This document shows, in pieces, positions 8,117 to 18,222 of a stretch of 64,000 bases of DNA. The translations under genes and the position numbers were made by a program. Source of the DNA: Paenibacillus methanolicus (GTDB lineage: Bacteria > Bacillota > Bacilli > Paenibacillales > Paenibacillaceae); assembly GCF_008124765.1 (NCBI RefSeq), contig NZ_VNHS01000003.1:62001-126000 (forward strand), in the 5' to 3' direction. How positions within the stretch are numbered: position 1 is the stretch's first letter; every line of letters begins with the position of its first letter. Under the pieces are notes generated by a model. It searched no databases, was not told the origin of the DNA, and saw only the letters and a program-made list of their open reading frames with translations.

Positions 8117-9835
8117 CTATGCATGGAAATTGGTGCCGTCCGTCGTCGCGGCGATAATGCCCGCGCGAATGACATAGTCGCCGAAGTGCTCCCCGCTCTC
8201 GCGCTCCTTCGCATAACGCGGAATGATCCCCGACAGCTCGCGAAGAATTTCGTCTTCGCCGATATTCTCACGGTACATCTTGCTCAGGCGGCTGCCGTCG
8301 TGCGCGGCGCCCAAATACATGTTGTATTTGCCCGGCGCCTTGCCGATGAAACCGATCTCGCCGAGCGAGTGACGCGCGCAGCCGTTCGGGCAGCCGGTCA
8401 TCCGGATCGTGATTTCTTCTTCCCGCAGTCCGTTCTCGTCCAGCATGCCGTCGATCTTATCGATGAGCACCGGCAGGTAACGCTCGGCTTCCGCCATCGC
8501 GAGACCGCACGTCGGCAGCGAGACGCAAGCCATCGAGCTGCGGCGCAGACCCGAGTAACGTTTGCCGTCGGAAAGGCCGTACCGTTCGATCAAGGCGGAA
8601 ATCTCCGCTTTCTTCTGCGACGATACGTTGGCAATGATCAGGTTCTGGTTCGCCGTTAAACGAATGTCGCCCGTGTGCACCTTCGCGATCTCGCGAAGAC
8701 CTGTCATAAGCGGATAGTCATCGAAATCCGCCACGCGTCCGCCTTCTACGAACATCGTGTAGTGCCACGTATCGCCTACGCCTTGAACCCAACCGTAACG
8801 GTCGCCGTTGTCGTTGAAGTGGAACGGCTTAGCCGCTTCCAGCTTCCAGCCGAGACGGCGCTCCAGCTCGGATTTGACGTTCTTCAGGCCGAGGCGATCG
8901 ACTGTATACTTGAACCGGGCATTCTTGCGATGCGCGCGGTTGCCGTAGTCGCGCTGGATCGTGATGATTTTCTCGGCTACGTCATAGATCTGCTCCGGTT
9001 TGCAATAGCCGATGACCTTCGCCAACTGCGGGTAGGTCTCCTTGTCGCCATGCGCCATCCCCATGCCGCCGCCGATCGCCACGTTGAAGCCGGTCAGTCT
9101 GCCGTCTTCGACGATCGCGATGAACCCGAGATCCTGCGAGTATACGTCGATATCGTTCGAAGGCGGAACCGCGACGCCGATCTTGAATTTGCGCGGCAGG
9201 TAGAGCGGGCCGTACATCGGTTCGACTTCGTCGACCTCCGGCGTGGAGGCGACCTTCTCCTCGTCCAGCCACAGCTCGTGATACGCTCTCGTCCGCGGCA
9301 GCAGATCGTCGCTCAGCCGCTTCGACCACTCGTATACTTCGGCGTGGACGTCGGATTGGTACGGATTCGGATTGCACATGACGTTGCGGTTAACGTCGCC
9401 GCACGCAGCGATCGTATCGAGCAGCGCCATATGGATCGATTGAATCGTCTTCTTCATGTTCCATTTGAGAATGCCGTGCATCTGGAACGTCTGGCGCGTC
9501 GTCAGCTTCAGCGTGCCGTTGCCATATTTATTGGCCAGCTCGTCCATGACGAGCCATTGCCCCGGCTGGGCGACGCCAGCCGGCATCCGGACGCGGAGCA
9601 TGAATTGATAGGCAGGTTCGAGCTTCTGCTTCTGGCGCTCGTTGCGCAGGTCGCGGTCGTCCTGCAGATAGCTGCCGTGGAACTTCATCAACCGGTTGTC
9701 ATCATCCGAGATGCCCGAGCTAAGCGGCTCGAGCATCGATTCGGCCAAGGTGCCGCGCAAATAATTACTTTCGCGCTTAATGCGTTCGACATCGCTAGGT
9801 GTTCCCTCAGGGGCAGTTAATTTCGTCTTTGCCAT
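8117..9835 (-). CDS. cysI: Sulfite reductase hemoprotein (beta) subunit CysI
   Basis: A 572-residue cytoplasmic siroheme/[4Fe-4S] enzyme that reduces sulfite to sulfide with six electrons for cysteine synthesis. The cluster ligands are visible in '[16 protein letters not shown]' and '[17 protein letters not shown]', the usual two cysteine pairs. The sulfite-binding region includes '[13 protein letters not shown]', and '[13 protein letters not shown]' also follows the family. Length matches Bacillus CysI. It lies 28 bp after cysJ, with which it forms the NADPH-dependent complex; GAGGAG precedes ATG 9835. Confidence 0.97.
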   Translation of the reverse strand: MAKTKLTAPEGTPSDVERIKRESNYLRGTLAESMLEPLSSGISDDDNRLMKFHGSYLQDDRDLRNERQKQKLEPAYQFMLRVRMPAGVAQPGQWLVMDELANKYGNGTLKLTTRQTFQMHGILKWNMKKTIQSIHMALLDTIAACGDVNRNVMCNPNPYQSDVHAEVYEWSKRLSDDLLPRTRAYHELWLDEEKVASTPEVDEVEPMYGPLYLPRKFKIGVAVPPSNDIDVYSQDLGFIAIVEDGRLTGFNVAIGGGMGMAHGDKETYPQLAKVIGYCKPEQIYDVAEKIITIQRDYGNRAHRKNARFKYTVDRLGLKNVKSELERRLGWKLEAAKPFHFNDNGDRYGWVQGVGDTWHYTMFVEGGRVADFDDYPLMTGLREIAKVHTGDIRLTANQNLIIANVSSQKKAEISALIERYGLSDGKRYSGLRRSSMACVSLPTCGLAMAEAERYLPVLIDKIDGMLDENGLREEEITIRMTGCPNGCARHSLGEIGFIGKAPGKYNMYLGAAHDGSRLSKMYRENIGEDEILRELSGIIPRYAKERESGEHFGDYVIRAGIIAATTDGTNFHA

Positions 9836-9863
9836 GCTAAGTCGTGCTCCTCTTCATCCAAAA

Positions 9864-11708
9864 TCAATATACGTCGCGCTGATACCGCTTGCTCTGCTGC
9901 ATCGACGCCAGATAGTTCTCCGCTTCTTCGCGGCTCTTGCCGCCTTCGGTCTCGATAATCTCCAAGAGCGCGCGGTGCACGTCTTTGGCCATGTTCTTCT
10001 CGTCGCCGCAAATGTAGAACGACGCGCCCTGCTCCAGCCATGCGAACAATTCCTTGCCATGCTGAAGCATACGGTGCTGTACGTATACTTTATCTTCCGT
10101 ATCGCGCGAGAAGGCCACGTCCATGCGGGTCAAGACGCCGTCTTTGATCCAGCGCTGCCATTCCGTCTGGTACAGGAAGTCCGTCACGAAGTGCTGATCG
10201 CCGAAGAACAGCCAGGATGGACCTTCCGCCCCGCTCTCTTCGCGCTCTTGCATGAACGAGCGGAACGGCGCGATGCCCGTGCCCGGTCCAACCATGATAA
10301 TCGGCGTGCTTGGATCTTCCGGAAGCTTGAAATTGTCGTTCGGTTGAATGTATACCGGCACCGTGTCGCCCGGCTGCAGCCGCTCGGCGGCATAGACGGA
10401 GCATACGCCCTTGCGCTCGCGGCCGTGCGCTTCGTAGCGCACCGCGCCGATAGTCAGATGCACTTCGTCCGGATTCGCGGATTGCGCGCTTGCGATGGAA
10501 TACAGACGCGCCGGAATTTTGCGGAGCAAGGACACAACGTCCTGCGCGCTTCCTTGAAGCGGGCCGTAGTCCCGAATGAAATCAAGCAAATCGCGGCCAT
10601 GCGCATAGGCTTTGAATTTCTCCCGGTTGGAGGCATCAAACAGTTCCAGCGCTTCCTTGTTCGCGGCGATCTGCGCGAGCTTCTCGGCCAGCGGCTTGGA
10701 CAGCGTCGTAATATCGAAGTAATCGATGAGCGCTTCGCGCAGCGCGCGAACCTCGCCGTTCTTATTCACCGTGACCTGCGCCTGCGCATCCCACTTCGTC
10801 GCTTCCAGCAGCTCGTCGACGAGCGCCGGATCGTTCTGCGGGTAGATGCCGAGGGCGTCGCCCGGCTTATACGCGATTCCCGAGCCTTCGAGGGACAGCT
10901 CGAGATGACGGGTCTCTTTGTTCGAACCGCGGCCGTTCAGGTTCAAGCTCGCCAGTACTTCGGCGCGGAACGGGTTCGTGCGGGAATACGCGGATTCCGC
11001 GGCTGTTCCGGCATCGGACGAAGGCGCGGCTGCGACTGCAGCACCCGTACCGGCGGAGCCCGCTTCCTTCAAACGGTCCACGACGCTCTTGAGCCAGCCG
11101 GATGCCGGTTCGTCGAAGTCGACGTCGCAATCTACGCGGTCGACGAGGCGCGTCGCGCCGAGTTCTTCCAGACGGGCGTCGAACTCCTTGCCGGTCTGGC
11201 AGAACAGCTCATAAGAGGTGTCCCCGAGCGCCAGCACGGAGAAGGTCATGCCTTCCAGCCGCGGCGCGCGTTTGCCGAGCAGGAACTCATGGAACGAGAT
11301 CGCGTTATCCGGCGGTTCGCCTTCGCCGTGCGTGCTCGCCACGATCAGGAGCTGCTGGACTTTCTTGAGCTGGTTCGTCTTGAAATCGCTCATCGAGGAG
11401 ACGGTGACGTTGAAGCCGTTCTCCGTCAGCACTTTAGCCGATTTCTTGGCAAATCCCGCCGAATTTCCGGACTGGGAGCCGAAGAGAATCGTCACGTCCT
11501 TGCTAGCTGCGGGTGCCGGCGCGGCTACCGCGACGTTAAGCGCTTGCTGCGCGGCCAACGGAGCCGCGGAAGCCGCCGGAGCGGAGGCTGTCGCGGCAAG
11601 GAAACCGCTTAGCCAAATTTTTTGACTGTCGGTCAAGCTCGGCAGAAGCCGGTTCAGAAGGTCGACCTGCTCTTGGTTAAACGGACTGTTGGTTACTTGC
11701 AATTGCAA
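9864..11708 (-). CDS. cysJ: Sulfite reductase flavoprotein (alpha) subunit CysJ
   Basis: A 614-residue diflavin reductase that passes electrons from NADPH through FAD and FMN to CysI. Order: N-terminal helix, an alanine-rich linker, flavodoxin domain ('ILFGSQSGNSAG', 'STHGEGEPPDN', 'LALGDTSYE'), FAD-binding domain ('ARLYSIASAQ', 'GVCSVYAAE') and NADP domain ('MVGPGTGIAPFRSF', 'YICGDEKNMAKDV'). I place the start at TTG 11708, after GGGGTGG, because the protein then opens with QLQVTNSPFNQEQ like Bacillus CysJ; a GTG at 11723 is the alternative. First gene of the cysJI operon. Confidence 0.95.
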   Translation of the reverse strand: MQLQVTNSPFNQEQVDLLNRLLPSLTDSQKIWLSGFLAATASAPAASAAPLAAQQALNVAVAAPAPAASKDVTILFGSQSGNSAGFAKKSAKVLTENGFNVTVSSMSDFKTNQLKKVQQLLIVASTHGEGEPPDNAISFHEFLLGKRAPRLEGMTFSVLALGDTSYELFCQTGKEFDARLEELGATRLVDRVDCDVDFDEPASGWLKSVVDRLKEAGSAGTGAAVAAAPSSDAGTAAESAYSRTNPFRAEVLASLNLNGRGSNKETRHLELSLEGSGIAYKPGDALGIYPQNDPALVDELLEATKWDAQAQVTVNKNGEVRALREALIDYFDITTLSKPLAEKLAQIAANKEALELFDASNREKFKAYAHGRDLLDFIRDYGPLQGSAQDVVSLLRKIPARLYSIASAQSANPDEVHLTIGAVRYEAHGRERKGVCSVYAAERLQPGDTVPVYIQPNDNFKLPEDPSTPIIMVGPGTGIAPFRSFMQEREESGAEGPSWLFFGDQHFVTDFLYQTEWQRWIKDGVLTRMDVAFSRDTEDKVYVQHRMLQHGKELFAWLEQGASFYICGDEKNMAKDVHRALLEIIETEGGKSREEAENYLASMQQSKRYQRDVY

Positions 11709-11968
11709 CGCGATCCACCCCACAAAAGTTTGTCTTGCGAAAACATGCCGGGCGGGCAGACGTACATCTCCGCCCTCCGATAAACTTACCTTTTGAAAAC
11801 TATACCATATAATGCGAGCGAAATGATCGACTTAAAGATAATGAATTCTGATGAATCCTATAATAAAACACAATGCGCTGGGCGTTCTTGCCAGAAATCG
11901 GCGAATAGAAACCTTTCGCTGCCATGAAGGCCGATACAGCTACGCTCGCTCGTGACTGCCGACACGAC
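11709..11968. other. Leader and promoter region of cysJI
   Basis: AT-rich intergenic DNA. A TATAGT on the minus strand near 11800-11806 is a plausible -10 for cysJ, without a clear -35. I searched by eye for an S-box or T-box leader and saw neither. No open frame here looks like a gene. Confidence 0.4.
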
Positions 11969-12000
11969 GAAGAGCATGCGCTCTTGGCAGCATGCTCTTC
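11969..12000 (-). terminator. Hairpin downstream of the pentapeptide-repeat gene
   Basis: GAAGAGCATGC at 11969-11979 pairs perfectly with GCATGCTCTTC at 11990-12000. It lies 37 bp beyond the pentapeptide gene stop. No T-run follows, so termination is only likely, not clear. Confidence 0.45.
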
Positions 12001-12037
12001 ATTCGTAAGACGAGAATTCGTGGGCATAGGGCTTGGG

Positions 12038-12643
12038 TTACACAATCTTGGCCCCGAAGGAACGCGCCAAGAGCACCGCCTGTTCCCGGTCCAGCTTCAC
12101 GCCCGTCAACGCCATCGTCTTGAAATCCACGCCGTCCAGCTTGGCGCCGCGGAGATCGGCGTCCTTCAGCATGGCCTTCGATAACGCGGCCATCGTCAAA
12201 TCGCAGTCTCGCAGATCCGCCTTCTCCAAGTTAGCGCCGGACAAATCGGCTTCGACGAATCGGACGCCGCGCAAGTCCTGTCTAGCCAGCCGGGCTTGTC
12301 TCAGGTTCGCGTACGACCAATCGCCCTGCTCGATCGATATCCCGTCCAGCGTGGCGCCCGAGAAGTCGGAGCCCGTCATTTTGCACGACTCGAATTTGGC
12401 CACGAACAAATTAGCGCCGCCGAAGCCGCAATTCTCGAAGGCGGATTCTTTATGAATCGACCCGTTCAGCAGCGCCCCGCGGAAATCGCACGACATGAAG
12501 CGGCAACCGCTGGTGATGACCTCTTCCAGCGAACCGTTCGCGAACGAGCATTGATCGAACGTGCAGCCGATCAGCTCGCCGTATCGCAGATCCCGAGCGC
12601 CGAAATCGACCTTCACGTAATGCTGTTGATGATGTTGAAACAT
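12038..12643 (-). CDS. Pentapeptide-repeat protein
   Basis: A 201-residue soluble protein made almost entirely of A(D/N)LXX repeats, e.g. 'ADLSGANLEKADLRDCDL' and 'DADLRGAKLDGVDF', which fold as a square right-handed beta-helix. N-terminal repeats are cysteine-rich and degenerate ('GCTFDQCSF', 'GCRFMSCDF'). ATG 12643 follows GGGAGG; an upstream in-frame start at 12793 lacks a ribosome site. Some members (Qnr, MfpA) mimic DNA and protect gyrase; nothing in the sequence shows that here, and there is no informative neighbour. Function unknown. Confidence 0.85.
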   Translation of the reverse strand: MFQHHQQHYVKVDFGARDLRYGELIGCTFDQCSFANGSLEEVITSGCRFMSCDFRGALLNGSIHKESAFENCGFGGANLFVAKFESCKMTGSDFSGATLDGISIEQGDWSYANLRQARLARQDLRGVRFVEADLSGANLEKADLRDCDLTMAALSKAMLKDADLRGAKLDGVDFKTMALTGVKLDREQAVLLARSFGAKIV

Positions 12644-12748
12644 GCTAGCCTCCCGAGTACGCAATATAGCTCCACTATAGCACATGGCTGTCAAGCCCCC
12701 GGGTAAACGCCGCGAAATGTCAAGCGATAAATTTATCGAACGGCGATT

Positions 12749-12783
12749 AGCGCCGAACGTCCGCGTGGGATCGGTTCGGCGCT
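12749..12783 (-). terminator. Terminator after the SLH-GH16 gene
   Basis: AGCGCCGAAC at 12749-12758 pairs with GTTCGGCGCT at 12774-12783, lying just past the stop codon at 12795 on the minus strand. It is followed by AATCGCCGTTCG rather than a T-run. Confidence 0.5.
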
Positions 12784-12794
12784 TGCAGATCACT

Positions 12795-15700
12795 TTATTC
12801 GTTACTCGCCGGACCGATGTTGACTAGACTAACCTCCGACAGCGTAATCGTCGTTTGCCCTGCGTTTCCGCCCGAAATGTTGCCCATATCGAAGGATATG
12901 CGCGCATTCCGGTAGCTTTCGGCCGTCGCGTCGAAGGTGAACGTGTAGAGCTGCTCCTCGGTCGTCAAGTCCGCCTGCTGGCCGAAATAGCCGTGCCACT
13001 CGTAGTTCGCCGCGACGTCCACCCAGCCGAGGCCGAGGCCGAGCTTCCGCGGCGTGCCGGCCTTCGCCTTGAAGGTGAGCGTATACCGGGAACCTTGCTG
13101 AATGGCGAAACCTTCGTTGATGACTTGGCGGTCCCATGGGTAATCGCCGACGTTGCCGATGGCGACTTGAAGCTTGCCGCCCTCCGCGGCGATCGCGAGC
13201 TGGCTCGCATCTCCGGCGGCATAAGAGAACCAACCTTCCGTCCCGCTGGCGAAATCGCCATTATGCAGCAGATTAACGTTCACCGGCTGCCCCCCGGCAT
13301 CCGCCGCGGGGTTCACCTCGTACAGTTTCACGTTGTCGATCGCGACCGTATGGGCGCCGCCTGCGGTTGCCGGCATGCCCAGACCGAAGGATAACACTGC
13401 GGCGGCATCCGTCGGCGCGTCCATCTTGAAGGTGTACGAGAGCTTGGACTTCTCCTCCGCGAGCGCTGTTTCTTCTATTAAATACTTCGCGTATTCGCCG
13501 CTGCTCTGCGAGACGACGACATGCATCGTTCTCGGCGCCGACGAGCGGGCATCCAGCTCCAGCCGGTACGTCTTCCCTTGCTCGATCGTCAAGCCCAATT
13601 GCTGTACTTGATGATCCCACCACTGCGCGCCCGTGCCCAGATGACGAACGCTCAGCTCGCCGCTCTCGGTTACCGCCATCGTCGCCGAATCCGTCGTGAC
13701 CATATTCCACGCTTCCGTGCCCGAGTCGTATTTGCCGTTGCGTGCGATGTTGCGCGACAAGTCCACCCAAAGCGTATTGTAGTCGTACCCTTCGAAATCG
13801 ACATAATAGTTCCGGCCGCTTGCGAGCGCGATTGGTTCGAAATATACCGTCTTGTACGTCTGCCAGCCGCCCGAATTGCCGACGTTCGCTACTGCCTCGG
13901 CAACCGTCGCGCCGCTCTCGTCCTTCACGCGAAGCCGGACCGGTGAATCGGCCTCGCCGCTCGCGACTCGCGCGGAGAGCACGTATTCGGCGTTCTCGGC
14001 GACGCTGACTTTATATTGGAGCAGATCGCCTTCGTCCATATAGCCGACGTTCGTTCCTCCTTCGGAGGCATCCTCCAGTTGAAGGCCGCGCATCTCCCAT
14101 GCCTGCGAGGCCGGGATATGGGCATACCCCGCGACATGAACCGGCTGCCCCCGCTTCACCAAGCGAACGTTGTCTACATATACGGTACCGGCCTCGCCGC
14201 CGAACAAGAGTTTCAGCTCCGCTTCCGCATCGGCTTCCGGTCCGATGACGATTTCCTTGGCATAAGACTCAAGCTCGGTGCCCAGTTGGACGGATGCGCC
14301 TTGCGGGAATTGCGCGCTGCCGCCGTTCGAACGAGCGACATCCACTTGCATCGTCCTTGGCGCATCCGACTTGGCTTCGAAATATAGACCGTATGCCGCG
14401 TTGGCTTCCAGCTTCAATCCCGGATGGCTGACGGCGACGCTGCTTGCCTCCGCCCCGCCTTCTTCGACCTGCACCACCAGCTGCCGCTCCATGATCGGGA
14501 AGGCGAGGAAATTATTGACGCCGATCCGCGCCTTTGCATCCGCTGCAACGGATGGCGACCAGAATGCCAACCGGTCCGTCCCTTGGTCGAACGTGCCGTT
14601 ATAGACGAGATTCCCGTCCGGGAGCGGCTTCCGCTCGATTGTCTCGTCCGGCAGCGGCGGCGCATCGCCAATCTCGACCAGCTTCGCGTTTGCGATATAG
14701 ACCATTCCCTCATTTAGGCCGAGGTTAAATTCGAATCGGGCATTGTTGTCCGTGGTCTCCCGCATGTCGAACGTATACGTATACGGCTGCCATGCCGTCG
14801 TCAACGCGAAGGTCTGCTCGCCGGAGTAATTTTTCCAGCTCTTCTGGAATTGGTTCACCTTGGCCATGATCGTGCGGCTGGCGTCCGCTTTGGCATCGAA
14901 GGTCACCTTGTAGCGCTTGCCCCTCTGGATGTACATCGGCATCTGCGTCAGTTGGATCGAATACAGTTGCTCGCCCGGATTGGCGATCGACACCTTCGCC
15001 GCCATTCCTTTCGTCTCATCGTCGACAACGGATACGCTTCCTTCACCGCCTGCGTTCAGCAGGAACTGCCAGTGTTGCGGAACGCCGTCCGCGCCATGCT
15101 CGCCTTTGAAATCATGATTGTACAGCTGGTTGCCATCCTGCTGCGGCTGCCGCTTCATCGCCGGGTCCGGCGGATGACCCGTCACGTCCGGCCATTCGTC
15201 CAGCTTCTTGTAGGAATACACGCGCACGAAATCCACCTTCATCTCGTCCGACACGAAATCCGCATCAGGCGCGCCAGGCCAATCGCCGCCGACGGCCAAA
15301 TTAAGAATCAAGTAGAACGGACGATCGAACGGAGCCGGGTAGGTGTAATATTCCGGCTGGCCGGGACCCTTCGTCTTCCAGTCGCTCACCTCGTGATACA
15401 GCCGGCCGTCCACGTAGAAGCGAATGACGCCTGGCAGCCATTCCACCTGAAAATCGTGGTAGCCGTCCGCGAACGTTGCTCCCTGCGCCAATTCATAGGT
15501 ACCTTGATCGTGCCCATGGGAGCCGTCCGGCTGCACGCGGTCATAGTGGAGCGTGCCATAGACGCGCTGCTTGCTCTGCTCGCCCCCGATCAGCTCCATG
15601 ATGTCGATCTCGCCCGATGCCGGCCAGCCGCCGTAATGCGCTTCGTCCGTCGGCAGCATCCAGATCGCCGGCCACATGCCCTGATCGACCGGAAGTTTCG

Positions 15701-17189
15701 CGCGAACGACGACCTTCCCGTACGTCCAATCGCCCTTGCCTTGCGTAGTTAATTTGGCGGACGTGTAATCGCTGCCGCGATAAGCCTCCTTCTTCGCGGT
15801 GACATTCAGGACGCTGCGACTGCCGTCCTTCTGTATGGAGGCGTTGTTCGGACTGTAGTATTCCAGCTCGTTATTATAAACGACGTCCGTATCCATAACC
15901 GTCCACTTGGAGGCATCGATGGCGGCGGCGTTGAATTCGTCGCGCCAGACAAGCTCCCAATCCTGATCGGGGATCGTAGTCGGGGCGACCGGCGGCTCGT
16001 TGTCGCCGGGCGACGTGCCCGGGTTGCCCGGCGTCGTCGTGACGACCGGCGTCGACGAAACGGCCTTCGGTTCAAAGGTGCCCGAATACCCCGCGCTCGC
16101 ATCTTCGCCGTTCACGGTCACCTTGTCGGCCTCCACCAGCAGCTGACCGATCTTCCCCTCTGCCGTCAGCTTGGATGCGTTCGCCGTCTCTCCGAACGTC
16201 ATCGCGCCGATCGCGCTATCCGCCGCGACCTCGATCTGCGCAGGTTGCAGCACGTTCACATTATCCGCCTTCGTGCCGTCCTGGAAGGCGACCCGGACCG
16301 GCTCTCCCCGCTTATCGACGACGACCCGTCCCAACTTGGCATTCTTGAAGACGATCGAATGGCTCCCGCCGCCCTTGATGATCGTGCTGCCGGTTACCGT
16401 CACGCCTTCCAGCGCGACTTCGCCTTCTCCAATGCCTTCCGCGAGCAGCAAGTTCCCTTCGATGACGGTATTCTTCATCGTAACGCCGCCCGTTCGAACG
16501 ACGACGTTACCCGTGATCTTCGCAGCATCGTATTGGGTCGGCTTCGCGATAAGCACGGCCATCATGCCCGCGAGCAGCAATGCCGATTCCGCGCGGGTCA
16601 TCGGCTTCTTCGGCAGCAGACGTCCGTTCGCCCCTTTCAGCATCTTCGTCTCCACGAGATAAGTAAGCGCTTTCTTGGCATAACCGGCTACATCCTCGCT
16701 ATCTTGAAAGTTCCGCAGCGTCGCGTCGGATTCCGATCCCGACGACAGTTGAAAGGCACGGTCCAGCAAGACGGCCGCGTCTTCTCTCGTAATCGGGGCG
16801 TTCGGCGCAAATTGACCGTCCTCCGTTCCTTCGACGATGCCCGATCCGGCGGCGTTCATGACGGGGCGGTAGTACCACGCCTCGGGAAGCACGTCGGCGA
16901 ACGATTTTGACCCGTCGCCGGCGTAGCCGAACGCCCGATCCAACACCGCGACGAATTCCGCTCTGGTGATCGGCCGATTCGGCAGGAAGCGCCCGTCCGC
17001 ATCGCCGGTCATCAGCCCCAGCGCTTGAAGCTGCTCAACGGCGGACTTCGCCCAATGCGCGCCGCTCACATCCGCGAAGCCTTCCCCGGTCGCCAGCTTC
17101 TTCGTTTCGCTTGCATAGGCCGCCGGACTGATCGCCGAGATTAGCAAGCCGCCGGCGAGTATCGCGGACAGCCAATTGGTCTTGTTCAT
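12795..17189 (-). CDS. S-layer-anchored GH16 beta-glucanase with four CBM4/9-like modules and one CBM6-like module
   Basis: A 1464-residue exported enzyme. Order: signal peptide (about 1-27); three SLH domains (about 38-210) for cell-wall attachment; a repetitive valine/glycine-rich, beta-helix-like region (about 225-365); a Thr/Pro linker; a GH16 catalytic domain (about 411-665) with the active-site motif 'GEIDIMELIG' and 'GMWPAIWMLP'; two CBM4/9-like modules ('NQLYNHDF', 'NLVYNGTF'); a CBM6-like module ('GYMDEGDLLQYKV'); two further CBM4/9-like modules ('NGKYDSG', 'NLLHNGDF'). The EIDIME motif is that of laminarinase-type GH16, so beta-1,3-glucan is the expected target. ATG 17189 has an AGGAGG site. 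It is probably transcribed with the two permeases 79 bp upstream, linking surface digestion to uptake. Confidence 0.92.
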   Translation of the reverse strand: MNKTNWLSAILAGGLLISAISPAAYASETKKLATGEGFADVSGAHWAKSAVEQLQALGLMTGDADGRFLPNRPITRAEFVAVLDRAFGYAGDGSKSFADVLPEAWYYRPVMNAAGSGIVEGTEDGQFAPNAPITREDAAVLLDRAFQLSSGSESDATLRNFQDSEDVAGYAKKALTYLVETKMLKGANGRLLPKKPMTRAESALLLAGMMAVLIAKPTQYDAAKITGNVVVRTGGVTMKNTVIEGNLLLAEGIGEGEVALEGVTVTGSTIIKGGGSHSIVFKNAKLGRVVVDKRGEPVRVAFQDGTKADNVNVLQPAQIEVAADSAIGAMTFGETANASKLTAEGKIGQLLVEADKVTVNGEDASAGYSGTFEPKAVSSTPVVTTTPGNPGTSPGDNEPPVAPTTIPDQDWELVWRDEFNAAAIDASKWTVMDTDVVYNNELEYYSPNNASIQKDGSRSVLNVTAKKEAYRGSDYTSAKLTTQGKGDWTYGKVVVRAKLPVDQGMWPAIWMLPTDEAHYGGWPASGEIDIMELIGGEQSKQRVYGTLHYDRVQPDGSHGHDQGTYELAQGATFADGYHDFQVEWLPGVIRFYVDGRLYHEVSDWKTKGPGQPEYYTYPAPFDRPFYLILNLAVGGDWPGAPDADFVSDEMKVDFVRVYSYKKLDEWPDVTGHPPDPAMKRQPQQDGNQLYNHDFKGEHGADGVPQHWQFLLNAGGEGSVSVVDDETKGMAAKVSIANPGEQLYSIQLTQMPMYIQRGKRYKVTFDAKADASRTIMAKVNQFQKSWKNYSGEQTFALTTAWQPYTYTFDMRETTDNNARFEFNLGLNEGMVYIANAKLVEIGDAPPLPDETIERKPLPDGNLVYNGTFDQGTDRLAFWSPSVAADAKARIGVNNFLAFPIMERQLVVQVEEGGAEASSVAVSHPGLKLEANAAYGLYFEAKSDAPRTMQVDVARSNGGSAQFPQGASVQLGTELESYAKEIVIGPEADAEAELKLLFGGEAGTVYVDNVRLVKRGQPVHVAGYAHIPASQAWEMRGLQLEDASEGGTNVGYMDEGDLLQYKVSVAENAEYVLSARVASGEADSPVRLRVKDESGATVAEAVANVGNSGGWQTYKTVYFEPIALASGRNYYVDFEGYDYNTLWVDLSRNIARNGKYDSGTEAWNMVTTDSATMAVTESGELSVRHLGTGAQWWDHQVQQLGLTIEQGKTYRLELDARSSAPRTMHVVVSQSSGEYAKYLIEETALAEEKSKLSYTFKMDAPTDAAAVLSFGLGMPATAGGAHTVAIDNVKLYEVNPAADAGGQPVNVNLLHNGDFASGTEGWFSYAAGDASQLAIAAEGGKLQVAIGNVGDYPWDRQVINEGFAIQQGSRYTLTFKAKAGTPRKLGLGLGWVDVAANYEWHGYFGQQADLTTEEQLYTFTFDATAESYRNARISFDMGNISGGNAGQTTITLSEVSLVNIGPASNE

Positions 17190-17268
17190 GTTCGTCTCCT
17201 CCTGTATGGTTCGTTCTCGCGATCGGCTAAGGCTGCCCTCCGCAGCCCTGCCAACCGAAACCAAGCGA

Positions 17269-18147
17269 TTATTCCTTCACCGCGCCGATGACCATGCCCT
17301 TGACGAAAAACCGCTGCAGGAACGGATAGACGAGCAGGATCGGCAGCGCGCCGATGAAAATTTGCGCCGCCCGCACCGTCCGCTGCGAGATATTTTCCAG
17401 CTGACTCGGATCGACGTTGATTTTGGAAAAATCCTGCTGCACGATGATCGTCTGGAGCAAGGACGCGAGCGGGTAGTTTTTAACATCCGACATATAAATC
17501 ATGCCGTCGAACCAGGCGTTCCAGTGATACACCATCGTGAACAACGACAGCGTCGCGATCGCCGGCATGGAGAGCGGAATGTACACGAGCGCGAGCGTCT
17601 TCAGCTGACCTGCGCCGTCCAGGTAGGCCGCCTCCTCCAGCTCTTTGGGCAGCCCGCGAAAGAAATTCATCATGAGGATAACATTCCAGACCGAGACCGC
17701 GCCCGGCAGAATGAGCGCCCAGATCGAATTCATGAGCCCGACCTTCTGCACGAGAATGTAGCTCGGAATGAGACCGCCGCTGAACAAGATCGTGAAGACG
17801 AAAAACCAGGTATACATCGATCTGCCCTTGAAGCTGTGCTCCTCCTTCGCCAGCGGGAACGCCGTCAGCGTCACGAGCGCCATGCCGATAACGGTCGCCA
17901 GCACCGTCCGCTCCGCCGAGATCCAGAGGGAGTTCAAGAAGTTCGAGTTGCCGAACGTCTTGACATATGCATCGGACGTGAAACCGATCGGCCAGAACCC
18001 GACCAGATTGGCCGACGCCGGCGCCATGCTGCTGAACGAGACCGCCAGGATGTGAATGATCGGCAGGATGCACAGCAGCGACAGCGCGCCGAGGAAGAGA
18101 TAATTCGCGATGCTGAACAATCGATAGCCTGATGTTTTGTGATACAA
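17269..18147 (-). CDS. Sugar ABC transporter permease, LplC/YtcP type
   Basis: A 292-residue six-helix inner-membrane permease. The EAA loop is visible as 'LPKELEEAAYLDGAGQLKTL', and the C-terminus 'PFLQRFFVKGMVIGAVKE' is the near-invariant end of LplC-type permeases. It starts at TTG 18147, eight bases after AAGGAGG. It lies 75 bp after the LplB-type gene and should form a heterodimer with it. No ATPase gene is nearby, as usual for Paenibacillus loci of this type, where a shared MsmX-like ATPase serves several importers (inference). Confidence 0.93.
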   Translation of the reverse strand: MYHKTSGYRLFSIANYLFLGALSLLCILPIIHILAVSFSSMAPASANLVGFWPIGFTSDAYVKTFGNSNFLNSLWISAERTVLATVIGMALVTLTAFPLAKEEHSFKGRSMYTWFFVFTILFSGGLIPSYILVQKVGLMNSIWALILPGAVSVWNVILMMNFFRGLPKELEEAAYLDGAGQLKTLALVYIPLSMPAIATLSLFTMVYHWNAWFDGMIYMSDVKNYPLASLLQTIIVQQDFSKINVDPSQLENISQRTVRAAQIFIGALPILLVYPFLQRFFVKGMVIGAVKE

Positions 18148-18222
18148 GAACGAGTCCTCCTTCTAAAAAGTGCGTGTTACGCCTGGAACTGCTTCGTGAT
18201 CAATGGCCGTATTGAACTTCCG

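Noticed and set aside
8675..11612. Long plus-strand open frames opposite cysI and cysJ
   Set aside because: They are rich in Arg, Leu and Val, have no ribosome sites or recognisable motifs, and mirror the third-codon GC bias of the real minus-strand genes.
11709..11968. Possible S-box or T-box leader before cysJ
   Set aside because: No conserved core, no antiterminator/terminator pair and no T-box consensus could be found by eye.
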